NCBI RefSeq assembly: GCF_000002595.2
Contig: NC_057017.1
Span: 3,657,475 to 3,721,474 of the forward strand
Length of the DNA: 64,000 nt
Reading direction: 5' to 3'
DNA from: Chlamydomonas reinhardtii
Lineage: Eukaryota; Chlorophyta; Chlorophyceae; Chlamydomonadales; Chlamydomonadaceae
In this document: positions 21,701-33,139 of the stretch, in pieces
Numbering within the stretch: position 1 is the first letter of the stretch
Layout: every line of letters starts with the position of its first letter
Made by a program: the position numbers and the translations under genes
The notes under the pieces: generated by a model
Database searches by the model: none
The model's input: the letters and a program-made list of their open reading frames with translations, nothing else
What the model was told of the DNA's origin: nothing

Positions 21701-22569
21701 AAACGTCACAGCGGGTGATGTGGGCCGCGGTGGGAGCCTGCACCGCGTTTCCGCTGCCGTCGCTACAGCCTGCAGCGCTCGCCGCGGCGCGCAAGAGCGG
21801 CGCAACCGCCGACAGCAGCACGCAGTGCATAAATTGGGTCGCATTTCGATCGCCACCGCTGGTGGTGGTGTTGGCGCTCCCGCCGACGGTGACGCCTCTG
21901 ACGCTGCTGCCCCCGATGTCGCCAGCTGACGTCACCAGCGGCTGCTGCTTGTGGGGCCCAGTGGGGCCGCCTTCCAAAGGCGCGACCAGCAGGTCTGCCG
22001 ACACCGCGAACATCTGCCCGTTGATGCGGACAACGACAAAAGCGGTTTGGCGGTTAGTCTCACCCGCGCTGACGCGCACCACCGTCATGGCCTTGCGGCC
22101 GCCGCCAGCAGGCGCCGTACCCACGCCACGCAGGCGCCAGCTGCCCGCTGCCAGGCGTTCGTGGGTCCGGTAGCCAGCGGAAGCTGGCTGCAGCTGGTGG
22201 TGCTGCAGCAGCAGGGCCGCGTTCTCGCAGTCAAAGCCCAGCTGTGTGTGGCCAGTCGCGCCGAAGCGCCACAGGCAGCTGCCGGGCAGCGTGCTGCGCG
22301 TCGCGGCGTCGTACTGCTTTGTGAATTGAAGCGTCACCTCGTGCGCCTGCGGCGCAGGCGCGGCCGGCAGGGTCGCGCGGGCGCGCGCCGTTGCCCTGCA
22401 GGTGGCGTGTGCGGAGGAGGGGGAGCGAGGAGCAGGTGATGAGGGACAGGATGTCTGCAGCGCCTGGGGCAACTATCCCTGCTTTAAGAAACATTGTGAT
22501 TGCATTGTTGCGCGGCACCGGGGCCCCGCAGCAAGCTGGCAGTTTGAACTCGCACCTGTCGCTGAGCAT
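18760..22569 (-). CDS. Large low-complexity protein of unknown function (about 1,199 aa)
   Basis: I do not recognise this protein. The proposed exons are 22569-22556, 22395-20667 and 20616-18760. The first exon gives only MLSD plus part of a codon and ends at CAG|GTGCGA; its acceptor CTGCAG restores the long frame exactly. The second intron would be just 50 bp (GTACC...CTGCAG), unusually short; it is needed to move from one long open frame to the next. A sequencing or real frameshift is the alternative. The better-conserved-looking parts are near the N-terminus (VTLQFTKQYD, SCLWRFGATGHTQLGF, TAFVVVRINGQMFAVSADLL). Long Ala/Gln/Gly/Pro stretches follow. The end is a predicted coiled coil rich in Leu/Glu/Arg (LGQRLAEADAERGELRARLE). 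No membrane segment or signal peptide is seen. Divergent from the next gene. Confidence 0.6.
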
Positions 22570-23213
22570 TTCTCGGAACTGCTGAAGCCTGCCCTCGGTC
22601 AACGCTGTGCCACTCGCTGATCGGTCCTAATATACTATGTTACACACAACGTGCTGCCTATGGAGCGACGCATCACTTTCAACAGGGAGAGCGCAGGATC
22701 CCTTCAACTGTCCTTCGAATCACTGATTTCAAGCTATGTCATCACTTATTGTGTCCACATAGTTCCTTCGCCAGCGCCTGAGCTAGAATGTCGCCAGCGG
22801 CGCCATGCAAATCCCCGCCATCCACCCTGGTCACTCCCCACCCCTGCCACTCCCCCCTTCCCCTCCCACGTTTCCCTCCTTTCTCCCAGCTGCTCCTGGC
22901 ACAGCCGGACCTTGGGCATAAGACAACCTTGCACTGCTCCTACACTAAGCTGCCAGGAGAGGGGCAGAGGGGGGGCGGCAGAGAGGGAGCATGTTAGCAT
23001 GTCCCAACTGCTCTTGTTTGGCAGCTGAGCGGCTTGTTTCGAAGGACGCAACACTTGCCGCCAGAATGGCTACAGTATCAAGCGAGCGTGCTGCGCGCCT
23101 GCGCTTCTCACAAAATGACGTTGCTACATTGAGACATGAGCCCCAGGCCAGGAAGCAGCTTATACTATTGTTTTGTACAGCTGTCTCCTGCAATTTCCTC
23201 ACAGATCACGCAA
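22570..23213. promoter_or_regulatory. Shared upstream region of two divergent genes
   Basis: 644 bases separate the ATG of the minus-strand gene (22569) from that of the plus-strand gene (23214). No TATA box or other clear motif is evident. A CCT/CCC-rich pyrimidine stretch lies at about 22800-22900. Both promoters must lie here. Confidence 0.5.
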
Positions 23214-25808
23214 ATGCCGGCCAAGGTCGCAGTTATCGGTGCAGGTCAAGTTGGGAAGACCCTGGGAGGCAAAATTGCCCGCACCAACCCTGTTGTCTAC
23301 GGTGTGCGCGATGTATCCAAGTATGCTGACCTCGCAGCTGCAAACCAGACTGTGAAGCCGGTCGCGGAGGCCATCAAGGACTCTGACGTTGTCATCCTGA
23401 CAGTCCCGGGTGCGCATCTGTGTGCACAAACAGATTGCTTACAAGACAGATCATGTGCATGCACTTGAAAAGGTTGCTTGCGCATCATTTTGCAGCCCAA
23501 CTGCTCCCCCTTGGCCTCCGAGCATGCGCAACAGTCTGACGCGCTTTGCGTACGCATTACACTGCCAACGTCGTACCCACAGGCGCGCATGATGACGCGG
23601 GCATCAAGTCGATCGCCAAGAGCCTTGGGCCGGAGGTGAAGGGCAAGGTGTGTCGAAACCCCAACGGACCTCATCTGCTAGTGGCGTTGCGGGCTGTTCC
23701 TTGTCCCAACCCCTCGGCCCCCCGCCACACTTCGCTTGCCCTTGTGTGCTAACCTTGCCCAGAACCCCTGGCTCCACAACATGTGGCCCGCGCCCGCCTG
23801 CCTGCATACACCTGTCCATGTGCGCTTTACAGCATTCCGCATACCTGCCCCCTGGCCCGTGCCCCTGGCCCCCACGTCTGACATCCGGCTCCCTCCGCGC
23901 TCCCGCCTCACCCCTCCCCCCGCGCCTCACCACACACGATACTCACAGGTCCTGCTGGACGCGTGCAACCCTCTGGGCGCCTGGCCGGGTCTGGAGAGCC
24001 GCTGGACCGCGGGCACCTCCTGTGAGGCCTTTTGGTGGGGGCGTGTACCATGGGCATGTACTGTGAGAACTACTATGAGAACTACTATGAGGACAGGGGA
24101 AGTCAGGGAATTCGTGTCTTCGTTGATGGACGAGGTGGCTAGGGGGGCGGTCTGGGCGTCGTGCGTGTGAGCGCTTCCCTGCCGCGCGGCTTTCCAGTCC
24201 TCGTCGCTTCACATGAAAGAAGCCAGCGCTGCACGCCTCTCGGTCCTGGACGTGTGCCCCTAGCCGTAGCATTGCGTACATTGCCCCATTCTCACGCCTC
24301 TGCGTGCGAAAAAACAGGCTAAGGAGCAGGTTGCGCGGCCCAACGGAGCCCTGCCCAGCGCATTGGTGTGCACAAGAACCCGTTTGGTGACATGAACTAT
24401 CGTGAAATTACATTGTAATTGCTCGTGTTTGCAGTCGGTGAGGTGCTGGCGGCGGAGCTGCCCGACACAGTCGTATACAAGGCCTTCAACACCGTGCGTG
24501 AGTCATGCAAGGGAAAGGGATACACGGCCGTGGGGCATCATGGATACCGTACCGGTATTTCCATAGGTTCCAGTGACATGGGCCATCCAACTCGGGGCAG
24601 TTGGGGCACAGGGAGCCATGGGCTGCGTGGCCGCGGCAAGGTGGAATGGGGCAAGCCAGCGGACTCGCACGGTATTCAGCCAACCACTTTGCGGCACCGC
24701 CTTGACACCACTCCTGCACCCTCTCGCTGCCATGCTCTTTCCTTTCATCCCCCCCCCATCCCCCCCCCCCAAACACACACACACCAGCCGTTGAGATTAT
24801 GGCCGCGGCTGACGGCTCCTCCATTCCCGAGGTGGGCGGGCCGCTGACGCTGCTGTACGCCGGCGGTCCTGAGCGCCACGAGTTGGCGGAGGAGGTCATC
24901 CGGGCGGTGGGGTTCGTGCCGGTGCGCGTGGGCCCCATCCGCTACGCCCGCAACCTGGAGGTGCGGCAGGGGGCTGGTGTGAAGGGCCCGGGGCTTGGGG
25001 AACTGGGTTGTGGAGAAGGGTTGTGAAGGGCCGAAGACGGGGACTGTGGGATGTGTGGGCTGCGGCGGAGCGGCAGGAAGACACACGCTTGCGCTCGGAG
25101 CAAGGGGTTGTGTCAGTGCATGCAAGGGGAGGGCGCGCATGCAGGGGCACCAGGCGCGGGCGCGTGTGGAGGGTGCGGGGCTAGGACGACTTTGGTTCGG
25201 TCTGGGTTGTCGAGAGGGGTTTGTGGGGAAGGCGAGAATGCAGTGGCGCGTGGGTGAGCGACAAGCAAGGATGGGGGAAACTGGGGGCCAGGGTTTGTGG
25301 CGATGTGTAGGTTGGAGGCGGGCCTGGGGGTTGCCATACAGCATGTGCATAGGCCTGCCTGCCTCCAATGCCTTGGCAGCCTCTTGCTGCACAAGGCGCC
25401 GCGTGCAGGGGCACCAGGCGCGCCCATGGCCCATGAACATCGCGAGCATTGCACCGGGGACTAGATGCTGCCAGTGCCAAGGGCCACACGTACAAATGCA
25501 GCATGCCTAGCATGCCCACGCCGCCTCTTCGGCCTCGGGCCCGCGTGAAGGTTGATGCGGTGCTCACGGCGTTCGCCCTTTCACACACACCCGTTCAAAT
25601 CACCTGCTGCGATCCTGCATGCGCCCTTCCCCGTCCCCAATTTCTAAGTCCCATATTTCATTCCCGCAATGCTCAATCCCCCACACAGTCCATTGCCGAG
25701 ATGTATGTGCACCTGTCGGTGCCGGGCGCCGGCCTGCCCGGTGTGGCACATTGGGGCCGTGAGTGGCACTTGCAGCTGGTCGGCGACTACCCCAAGCCCA
25801 ACAAGTAA
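23214..25808 (+). CDS. F420/NADP-oxidoreductase-like Rossmann protein (6 exons, 229 aa)
   Basis: Exons are 23214-23409, 23583-23647, 23949-24021, 24435-24497, 24788-24960 and 25689-25808, all in phase. The N-terminus has the dinucleotide-binding glycine motif VIGAGQVGKTL, followed by VVYGVRD, where the second strand would contact the NADP phosphate. Then come DVVILTVPGAHDDA, LLDACNPLG and VYKAFNTV, matching the N-terminal domain of NADPH-dependent F420 reductase (the same fold as pyrroline-5-carboxylate reductase). LLYAGG, EEVIRAVGFVPVRVGPIRYARNLE and the end HWGREWHLQLVGDY complete the short helical part. The length fits the family (about 200-230). Algae use several deazaflavin- or NADPH-linked relatives, so the true substrate is open. 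The soluble protein has no obvious transit peptide. Starting upstream of MPAK would need a non-AUG codon. Confidence 0.83.
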
Positions 25809-27117
25809 CTCAATTCGAAGATGCTTGCCATTGCACAAGTGCTTCATTGCACAGCAGGGGAGCAGGATGGTGCCATGGGGGTGCCGACGATTGGAGAGAC
25901 TGGCGTAGGTCCTTCAGTAATCAAACGCCACTGGGGGTTGGGGGAGCTGATGGCTAGGGGGCTCGGCGGTTCATAGTCTTGTGCAGCCGCATAGATTTCA
26001 GAACGAAGACTGCATTTGTGTCATGAGGAGTTGCGGGCGCACTTCGCCAAGAGTGAAGACGGCTTGCGAGTGGATAAGTATGTAGGCGGGCTTTGCGGCG
26101 ATGCGGCATACGCCGATAGTTTTGGTGCCCCCTTCACCAGTCGTGGTGGGCTGGGGGGGGCGAGGCGCTGTAAGAAGTACCCGTCCCCATCGACAACCTG
26201 TGCGGGAGGGAGCCAGGGAGGGAGCTGTGTGAGCCGTCCTCATTGCCATCCAGATCCCCCGCCCACTGCACACGCGGTACATGAGAGGGCGTCTGGAGGA
26301 GTGGCCGGAGTAGTGAACTCGGCATCGGCCATTCGGCCCTCTTCGGCCCCAAGGTTTAAGCGCCAGAGCCCGACACATGTCATGACAATCTATCTACGCC
26401 GAAACCAAAAGAGGAACCACTGCAAGGAGTAAGGGGGCCGCTGCAAGTAGCGCGTGGCTTATGACTGGTGGCCGTGACCAACACGCATACAATATACTGT
26501 AGCGTCTCCCCCTCCCCCCACGCCCTCCCCCTCGTGTGCGGGTTACCCAGGGTGACCCGCGCGGCGATGGGCGTGCCAGCGTGCCGAATAAATGAATACC
26601 TGCGCACTGCCACTCCATTATCCTGCGTACCTTTATACCACGCAGCACAAAGCAAATTATGAGCTGAGCATCACTATCGCGTTGCTCAGCACGCAAGTCT
26701 CCATATAACCCACGGTTTCGACTCGATTTCTTGGAATTCGAAGATGAACTCACGACCAGACTCTGCAAGAACATTTGACGTGTATTTAACAAACAATGAA
26801 TTGGAGGACGGGCGCAAAGCTAAGGTGCGCGGCACTGCCGGGCACCCAGAAAGCTGCCTTTCCGTTGCAATTTCTAATGGAACTGATAATAATACTATCG
26901 CAGCAAACGGCATGCCTCAAGGTGGACCCAGCGCTTCTGAAGCCTGCGGCATGCGTATCCAAGCAAGGCATCAGGTAGAGCTAATGACAATGGTTACACG
27001 TATAAAGAATCCTTGTGTTTCAACTTGACGAAGCGGTGTTTTTGGGTTGCGCCTTGACGCGGCCTCCCATGCCAACCTCAGCTCTCACCCGTGTGCCCTG
27101 CTCGCAGCACGGGGGCC
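25809..27117. other. 3' UTR and upstream region of the next gene
   Basis: The first ~360 bases are the 3' untranslated region of the oxidoreductase-like gene, up to TGTAA at 26169. An ATG at 26744 opens a 27-codon frame ending at a good donor (AAG|GTGCGC, 26824). It could be a first exon of the following gene, but its phase 0 does not match the frame at 27118, so at least one more exon would be needed. I leave it unassigned. Confidence 0.4.
26169..26173 (+). terminator. TGTAA poly(A) signal of the oxidoreductase-like gene
   Basis: TGTAA lies 361 bases after the stop codon at 25808 and is the first plus-strand copy there; the distance is normal for Chlamydomonas-type 3' UTRs. Confidence 0.5.
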
Positions 27118-28562
27118 ATGTTTACGGAGCCGGAGCCGCCTCGCTCGGGTCGCAACCTGACGGACGGCGAAATGGGCATGCTGTATGATAAGTTTGTCGG
27201 AGCAGGCAGCCTGGGCAACACCTCGGTCCGAATGGAGTTGCATGAGCGGGGCTTGACGCCGCGCAGGTAGGTCACCAAGTCAAGGTGGCTCAGGACTCAA
27301 ACAGTTGCAATTGCTGTTGCGTAGAGGCTCTTGATGCACTTCCAAGCCAGCCTCCAACAACTCTGGCCGCTGACGGGCAGCTCACTCACGGCCACGCCAC
27401 TCCAGCTGCCGCTCGCACCAAACCTTGATTCCCACGCCACACACCTTGTGTGCTCTCCTCCCCACTTTTGCTGCCCATCCATCGCAGCGCGTCCACCGGA
27501 CCCGACCCACGCAACAGCGGATTGTTGGACTCTGGTGACCGCGGCGCACCCAGCCCCTCCCCCGGAATGGCAGTAGCAATGGCAGCGGCAGGCAGCGCGG
27601 TGCGAGCGGCGGCGCTGGACGAGCAGTATGCGGAGCAGGTGGGGGGGGGCGGTGCGGAGGGAGCGGCCGAGCGGAGTAGAGTCGTGAGTCCATTGGTGGG
27701 AGGTTATCAGTGGCGTACAGCTGATCGGGGCGTGCTGTGTGACGGCAGGGTGCGGGCGGAAGCGGCGTCCGTAGCTCAGTGGTGGCGTGTCGTGTGTATT
27801 TTCCGCGGCCCCCCCCCTCCAAGTACAGGCGGCTGCCACGGCCAAGATGAAGTACGTGGCGCCGCACATTGCAAAAAAGTACGGCATCAAGCAGCACATA
27901 CGGCCGGCCTCGGCGGCAGCGGCGTCGCCGTACGCGGCGTCTTCGGTGTCAGCCGGCGCGGCCGCGGCGCGCGGGAGCGGCCGCGGTGGTGGCGTGGCTG
28001 CGCCCCGCCCCGGAACCGCGGCCGCCTCGCGCCCTGGAACCTCTGACAACGACGCAAACGGTCCTGGCTCGCCGAGGGGGGCCGGGTTTGGTGGGGGGAC
28101 AGCGGGTAGCGGGAGCGGCGTCGCCAACGCGCACCTGCCGTACGGTGGCAAGCCGCCGCGGCCACAGTCGGCAGCGTTCGTGGCTGTGTCGCGTAGCAAG
28201 GCACAGACCACTGGATCCAAGTTTTTATATGGCGGCAAAGCAGACGTGCCAAACCCTGGGAAGTATTTCCCCCGGTATGGCGCCATGGACAAGGCGCAGC
28301 CGGCACGCGACTGGAGCAAGATGTACGGCGGGCCGAACGGCAGCGCCACGGCTGCAGCAGCGCAAGCCCGGCGTCCGGGGTCGGCGCCGCCGGGCGGGCA
28401 GCGCTCAGAAATGACGATGGGAGGCGGCGGCGCCGCCGCAGAGGCCTCTGGCTACCCCACAGTACAGGCATCAACCATGGGAGCGGGTGCGGGTGGCGGC
28501 GGCGTGGGCGGTCCTGGGGCGCCGAAGCGCAGCATGAGCCTCAGCGCCGGTGCAGCCGCTGC

Positions 28563-28604
<42 letters not shown>

Positions 28605-30635
28605 GACGGCGGCAGAGCTGGCGCGGGCGCAGACGGCTGCCCGTCATGAGGAGCTGTTTGCAGGAGCCCACCACGTGCACGAGCGCGCGCCGTCGCCGGG
28701 CCCCGGCACTACCTCCTTCAAGGCGCCGGGGCGCAGGCCCCCCGAGACCGCCACCACCGCCGGCCACCTGTACGGCGAATACTTCCACGACGGCTACGAC
28801 GCCCTCACGCGGCGGTCGTCACGGCCCAGCTCGGCGTTTCAGAGGCAGGTGCCGCGGCCGCCGCCCACGTCGCTGGCGCCGCACGGGGACACGGGCCCGG
28901 CGCTGGGGCCCGGCGTGTACTGCGCGGAAAAGCCGCTGCCCGCCACGCACACGGGGCGGCACGTGACGGCAGGTGCGTGTGGCGTGCCGCGTGCGGGGTG
29001 GTGCGGAACGGGGCGGGGCGGTGCGGAGGGGGGCGGGGGTGGGTAGGCGGGGACGTTAGGCCTAGGGTCTTGGGAAGCGAGCCTGACCGGCCGCGGGAGT
29101 GCCGGGCGCTGCTTTGGAAGCGTGAGGCGATTGGTTAGACCCTAAGCGCGATAGGCGCAAGCAGCAAGGCAGGCAGGCTGGCAGGCGGCCTGAAGTCGTG
29201 TTTACCAGTGATGTGGCGACCTTACCGCATCCCCTTCACACCCGCACAACGCACGCGCGCGCACTCGTGCCCACCCGCAGGCCACTCCTCGCTATCTCAA
29301 ACGCGCGACTGGAGTCGAACGGGGGCCCGCCCTGGGTCAGCCCCGCACGCCCGGCCGCCGCCCGCCGGCGCCTACCACCAGGGCTACTGGGTAAGTGGGG
29401 AGCGGCCTGGCCGGGCGGTGGCTGGCTGGCTGGGCGGGCGTTGGGAAATGGGGGCCAGCTGGAAACAGAAATATGACAGGTGGTGCTAGGCACACAGCAG
29501 GCGAAAAGGCGCGGGTCATGCCACAAGCCACCTGTCAACACGCAGTAATGCCATGGTAAGACACCACAACACCCGCACCCACACACCACACGCGAACACA
29601 CAGGGTCCAGACGGCCCGTCAGCGGCGCTGTTCCCTGACGCGCCTGAGTATGATCAGATGGTGGCGCTGAGGGCGCTGCAGGTGGGGGCTTATGCGGGGG
29701 TTGCGTAGGTAGGGCAGTCCTGGTCGAGGGGGAGGGGAAGCCACCAGAAACACTCCAGATGGGGGGTGGCAAGGGTTGTGAAGCATGTCCAAGCCAACAT
29801 TCACGAAGAGATGGAACGTGCGCGCTTCGTAGGGGAGGGCCGGCTACCACTTATGGGATGCCGGATGCATGACCATGGCAGAGTGTCAAGTGTGGCTGCA
29901 TCGAGCCGATTGTTCACCATTAGTCCTTCCACCTCTTGAATGGCTGCAGGAGCGGGCGCAGCAGCGCGAGGACGCACGGCACCCCCGCCGCACGGCCTCC
30001 GCCCGCCAGCCACCAAACCAGGCAACGGCGCCAATCCAGCAGCCGCAGTACGCCATCGCGGACGCCGACCCACATGCCGACGGGCGGCCGCTGGCGTACG
30101 TGGGGCCCGAGCGGTACAGGCAGTACAGCAGTACAGGCCTGGCGAAGCGGGTGCAGGGCGGCGCGTTCTCGAACACCACACGTGCCATCGCGGTAGGTGT
30201 GCTGGTGCTGACGTGCTCAAGGGTGGGCGCGTTGTTCTGCGGTTAATGTCTGAGGATCACCAAGTATGGGCACTGCTTACTAGCACGATGTAGTACTGTA
30301 GCTTCGGCGGCGCGCATTACTCGTGTCGTTGCTGCTGCGCGCCCACCCCCGCCTCCTCACCACTGACCTCCCCCACACCACTCCGACCCCCGGTTCCCCG
30401 GTCCACACACGCGCGCGCAAACTCGCAGGCTCACGGCATGCGCGTCATGGCGGATGGCAAGGTGACGCCGCCTGCAAACGTGGCGGTACGAGTCGCCAAC
30501 GACTTGACGTACGATTATGACGCGGCGGTGGAGGGCCACCGCGGCCGCCCGCCCGCCTGGCAGCTGCCGCCCAACCGAAACGCTCTCAGCCAGCGCTGGG
30601 TCAGCACCGCGGCCACGGCGTACCTCAACACCTGA
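27118..30635 (+). CDS. Protein of unknown function, Pro/Gly/Ala-rich (7 exons, ~693 aa)
   Basis: I do not recognise a named family. Exons are 27118-27266, 27488-27638, 27829-28972, 29281-29390, 29604-29681, 29950-30192 and 30429-30635; every junction is in phase, which makes the 3' six exons firm. The start is uncertain: ATG 27118 is internal to an exon preceded by a plausible acceptor (CTCGCAG), so an upstream exon may exist. The protein is basic and disordered, with islands of more specific sequence: MKYVAPHIAKKYGIKQ, KFLYGGKADVPNPGKYFPR, DWSKMYGG, YGEYFHDGYDALTRR, GPERYRQYSSTGLAKR and ANDLTYDYDAAVEG. There is a polyglutamine run near residue 345. Short PNPGKY and GPGVY motifs recall the Pro-Gly-Pro repeats of microtubule-associated ciliary proteins, but this is only a resemblance. 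No membrane segments. Confidence 0.72.
28566..28602 (+). repeat. CAG run encoding polyglutamine
   Basis: About twelve consecutive CAG codons in exon 3 of the 27118-30635 gene, an in-frame trinucleotide microsatellite. Confidence 0.95.
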
Positions 30636-30902
30636 AAGCTGTTGGCGGAAGATGGGGAATAGGGGAATGGAGCTTAGCGCCGGGAAGACAGTCAGCAGGG
30701 AAGATGCACTTGCATGGTTGGTCAGCATTTGTGGTTCGTGAGCCATACTTGTTTAAGTTTTATATGACTTGTGTACATACGGATATCGCACCGTGAACAA
30801 GCGGCGAACACCGGCGTTGTTGTGTCGCCAACTGAGCGGCAAGACCATGAGCTTGGATTGTATTCTTCATTGCTGATATACTGTTTATTTAGCACTGTAA
30901 CA

Positions 30903-32098
30903 ATGCCGACGCCGGCTGTCAAAGTCCGTGAACTCCTGGCCGCGAAGGCGGGAGTAAAACCGACTGGCTCCAAAGCAGTCACCACCTCGACTCCTGCCTG
31001 GAAAGCAAAACTTCAATCGCGTACCCCCACCAGCAAGTCTGCGGCCGCGGATGGCGATCGCCCATCGACCGTGGACACCGAGCCTAATGCGAGCCGGGGC
31101 GTACCAACGAACGGTCATTTAGACGCTGGGAAGTCAGTGGAGGCGGCAGAGGCAGCGCTGAAGCTGACGTTCATTGCGCCGGTGCCGCTTCTGCCCAAGC
31201 CAGACCTGACAAGGTGCGTCGTGCAAGTGGCCACCCCCCGTGATGGTGCTGCTGCCATCTGGGGAAACTGCACTAGCGGGGTATACTCCTGCATGCAGCC
31301 ACGCGCGGCCTCTGTATTCGGTTTGTAGAGGGCAGCGCCTTGCCCTGACCCCGACTTGCTATCTTTCGGCGCTGTGCCCGTACGCACAGGCCCCAGGCAC
31401 CCACGGACCGCTCGGCGCTGCTGCGGCAGCTGCAGGACCTGCGGTCAGCCGGCAGTCGAATGCTGCAGGAGCAGCAGCAACAGCAGCAGCATGATTCGGC
31501 CGCGCTTGCCGCCGCAGCGGCAGGCGGCGCCGGGCCCGGCTCTTCCTTGCTCGCAACACCCGGCCACAGCCACCACCAGCAGCAGCAGCAGCTGCAGGCG
31601 CCTGCTTCTCCCTTGGTGGGCTCGCTCTTGGGTGTCCCGCGGTCACCGCACACCGCGCCTCTCACGCCAGGCACGGGCGCTCGACCGGCGCTCAGCCCGC
31701 CGTCGCTAGCTGGGCTACGAGTCCAGGAGGCAGCTGACACGGGCGGCGGCTTCCTCACACACTTTGCTGACCCCAAGGACCTCACGACGCCGCCGGATCA
31801 CGGCGCCGGCGGCTTCAGCCGCTCTCGAGCGGCAACCCCTGGAGGCGGAGTTGGCGCAAGCACCGGCTACCGGGGCTTGTCAGCAGCTGGCGCGGGCGTG
31901 GGTATGGGCGTGGGCGGCAGGCTGGCGTTTGGGGCCGGCGGCACGCCAGCTACAGCCGGCGGAGGCATGGCAGCAGGCAGCAGTAGCACGCCGCTGTCGG
32001 CGCTGCGGACGGTGGAGAAGGTGCAGCAGCTGCAGCGGCGGCTGCTGAGCCTGCAGCAGGAAGGTGCGTCGCTGGTGTCCGAGATGGGCGAGGATTAA
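30903..32098 (+). CDS. Protein of unknown function with terminal coiled coil (2 exons, 339 aa)
   Basis: Exons are 30903-31213 and 31390-32098; the donor AAG|GTGCGT and acceptor CACAG keep phase. The start MPTPAVKVRELLAAKAG is the only ATG in frame. It follows TGTAA (30896-30900), which may end the previous gene's transcript, so the two same-strand genes sit very close (268 bp between coding regions). The sequence has a basic Ser/Thr-rich N-terminus and a Leu/Arg helix (DRSALLRQLQDLRSAG). Gln, Gly and Ala runs with SP/TP sites follow. The last helix is VEKVQQLQRRLLSLQQEG, likely a coiled coil. It may be a small cytoskeletal or centriolar protein; that is a guess from composition only. Confidence 0.68.
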
Positions 32099-33139
32099 AA
32101 ATCTAGACCGATTGAGTCATCAGACGGTGTCTGGATCCTGAGGTTGGACTGCTGGCTGGGACATATCGGTATACATTGATCGGGTCCTGGGTGTGGCAGG
32201 GCACGGGTTTGAAGGGGCAGCCGGTGGGTAGGCTGCGTGAGCAGCACACGGTACCCGTATGCCGGTCGCTGGTGGCCCGTTGGTGGCTTTACGGTGGCGC
32301 GTGCTTTTTTAGAGCACTGCACGGACTGCACGGACCGTACGTGCACTGCACGGACCGTACGTGCACGTTACCAGCTATGGCTGTGGGCTACGAAACGCAA
32401 AGGACCTTGTGGCATTGTGTTGGTGCAAGCGTGCCGCCGGGTAGCCCCAATGGGAAGCGCCCCGATGAGCGGCGGCAAGAACAGGACGGTGCGAGGGAAA
32501 CCCTGTGGGAGCAGGTGGGAGTTGAGTAGGCCCAAGGAGTAGGCCTAGTCACGTCCGTATGCAGTGGTGGCCTGTGAATATGTTTATCCGAGGGCGAGCA
32601 GGCTTGAAGACGCGTGTGCAGGTAGCGTGTGGCCGCGGTTGTAGTGGGCCGGCGCCGGATAGCGGCTGGCGGGCGCGAGTTGCGCAACGGGACTGCAGAG
32701 TAATGAGGGTCAAGCAATATTGCTAACTCGAGTTAAAACAGTCATGACTCCTCGAATAAGCAACCTTGTTTGGGACATGTCCAGGTCATCGGCAAGACCG
32801 GCAACCCTGCTGCGGGTGCGGGTAGGTGCGCCACGAGGACCGCTCGCAACAGCTGCACAGAATAGCTCCAAAAGATCAAAGGAAGAAAGCGCGCTCCTAT
32901 TGGGTAATTCTGTCGACAGTACCATTCGCGGGGATATGCCGGTGGGCAGGGCCCCGCGCTCTCAGCGAAGGCGCAAAGTGCCCCGGTACACTTATTTCAC
33001 TGCCACCTAACGCGACGCTTAGATAAAAGAAAGACGAAGCACAAGTAACCTCAGCAGAACTGCTGTCGAGAGTAGTAAGTGAGCGACCGGCTGGTCCCGC
33101 CGCCGGGCCTGGATTTCACGGCATTTGCGACAAAAGTTA
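32099..33139. other. Intergenic stretch without a recognisable gene
   Basis: Downstream of the coiled-coil gene and upstream of the bZIP gene. It contains a 20-bp direct repeat (32325-32364). Reading frames over 60 codons are few and look random. The bZIP promoter should lie in the last few hundred bases, but I see no TATA box. Confidence 0.45.
32316..32364 (+). repeat. Tandem 20-bp repeat with ACCGTACGTGC core
   Basis: ACTGCACGGACCGTACGTGC occurs twice in a row (32325-32344 and 32345-32364) with a partial copy before it. The core GTACGTGCAC is nearly palindromic. Confidence 0.9.
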
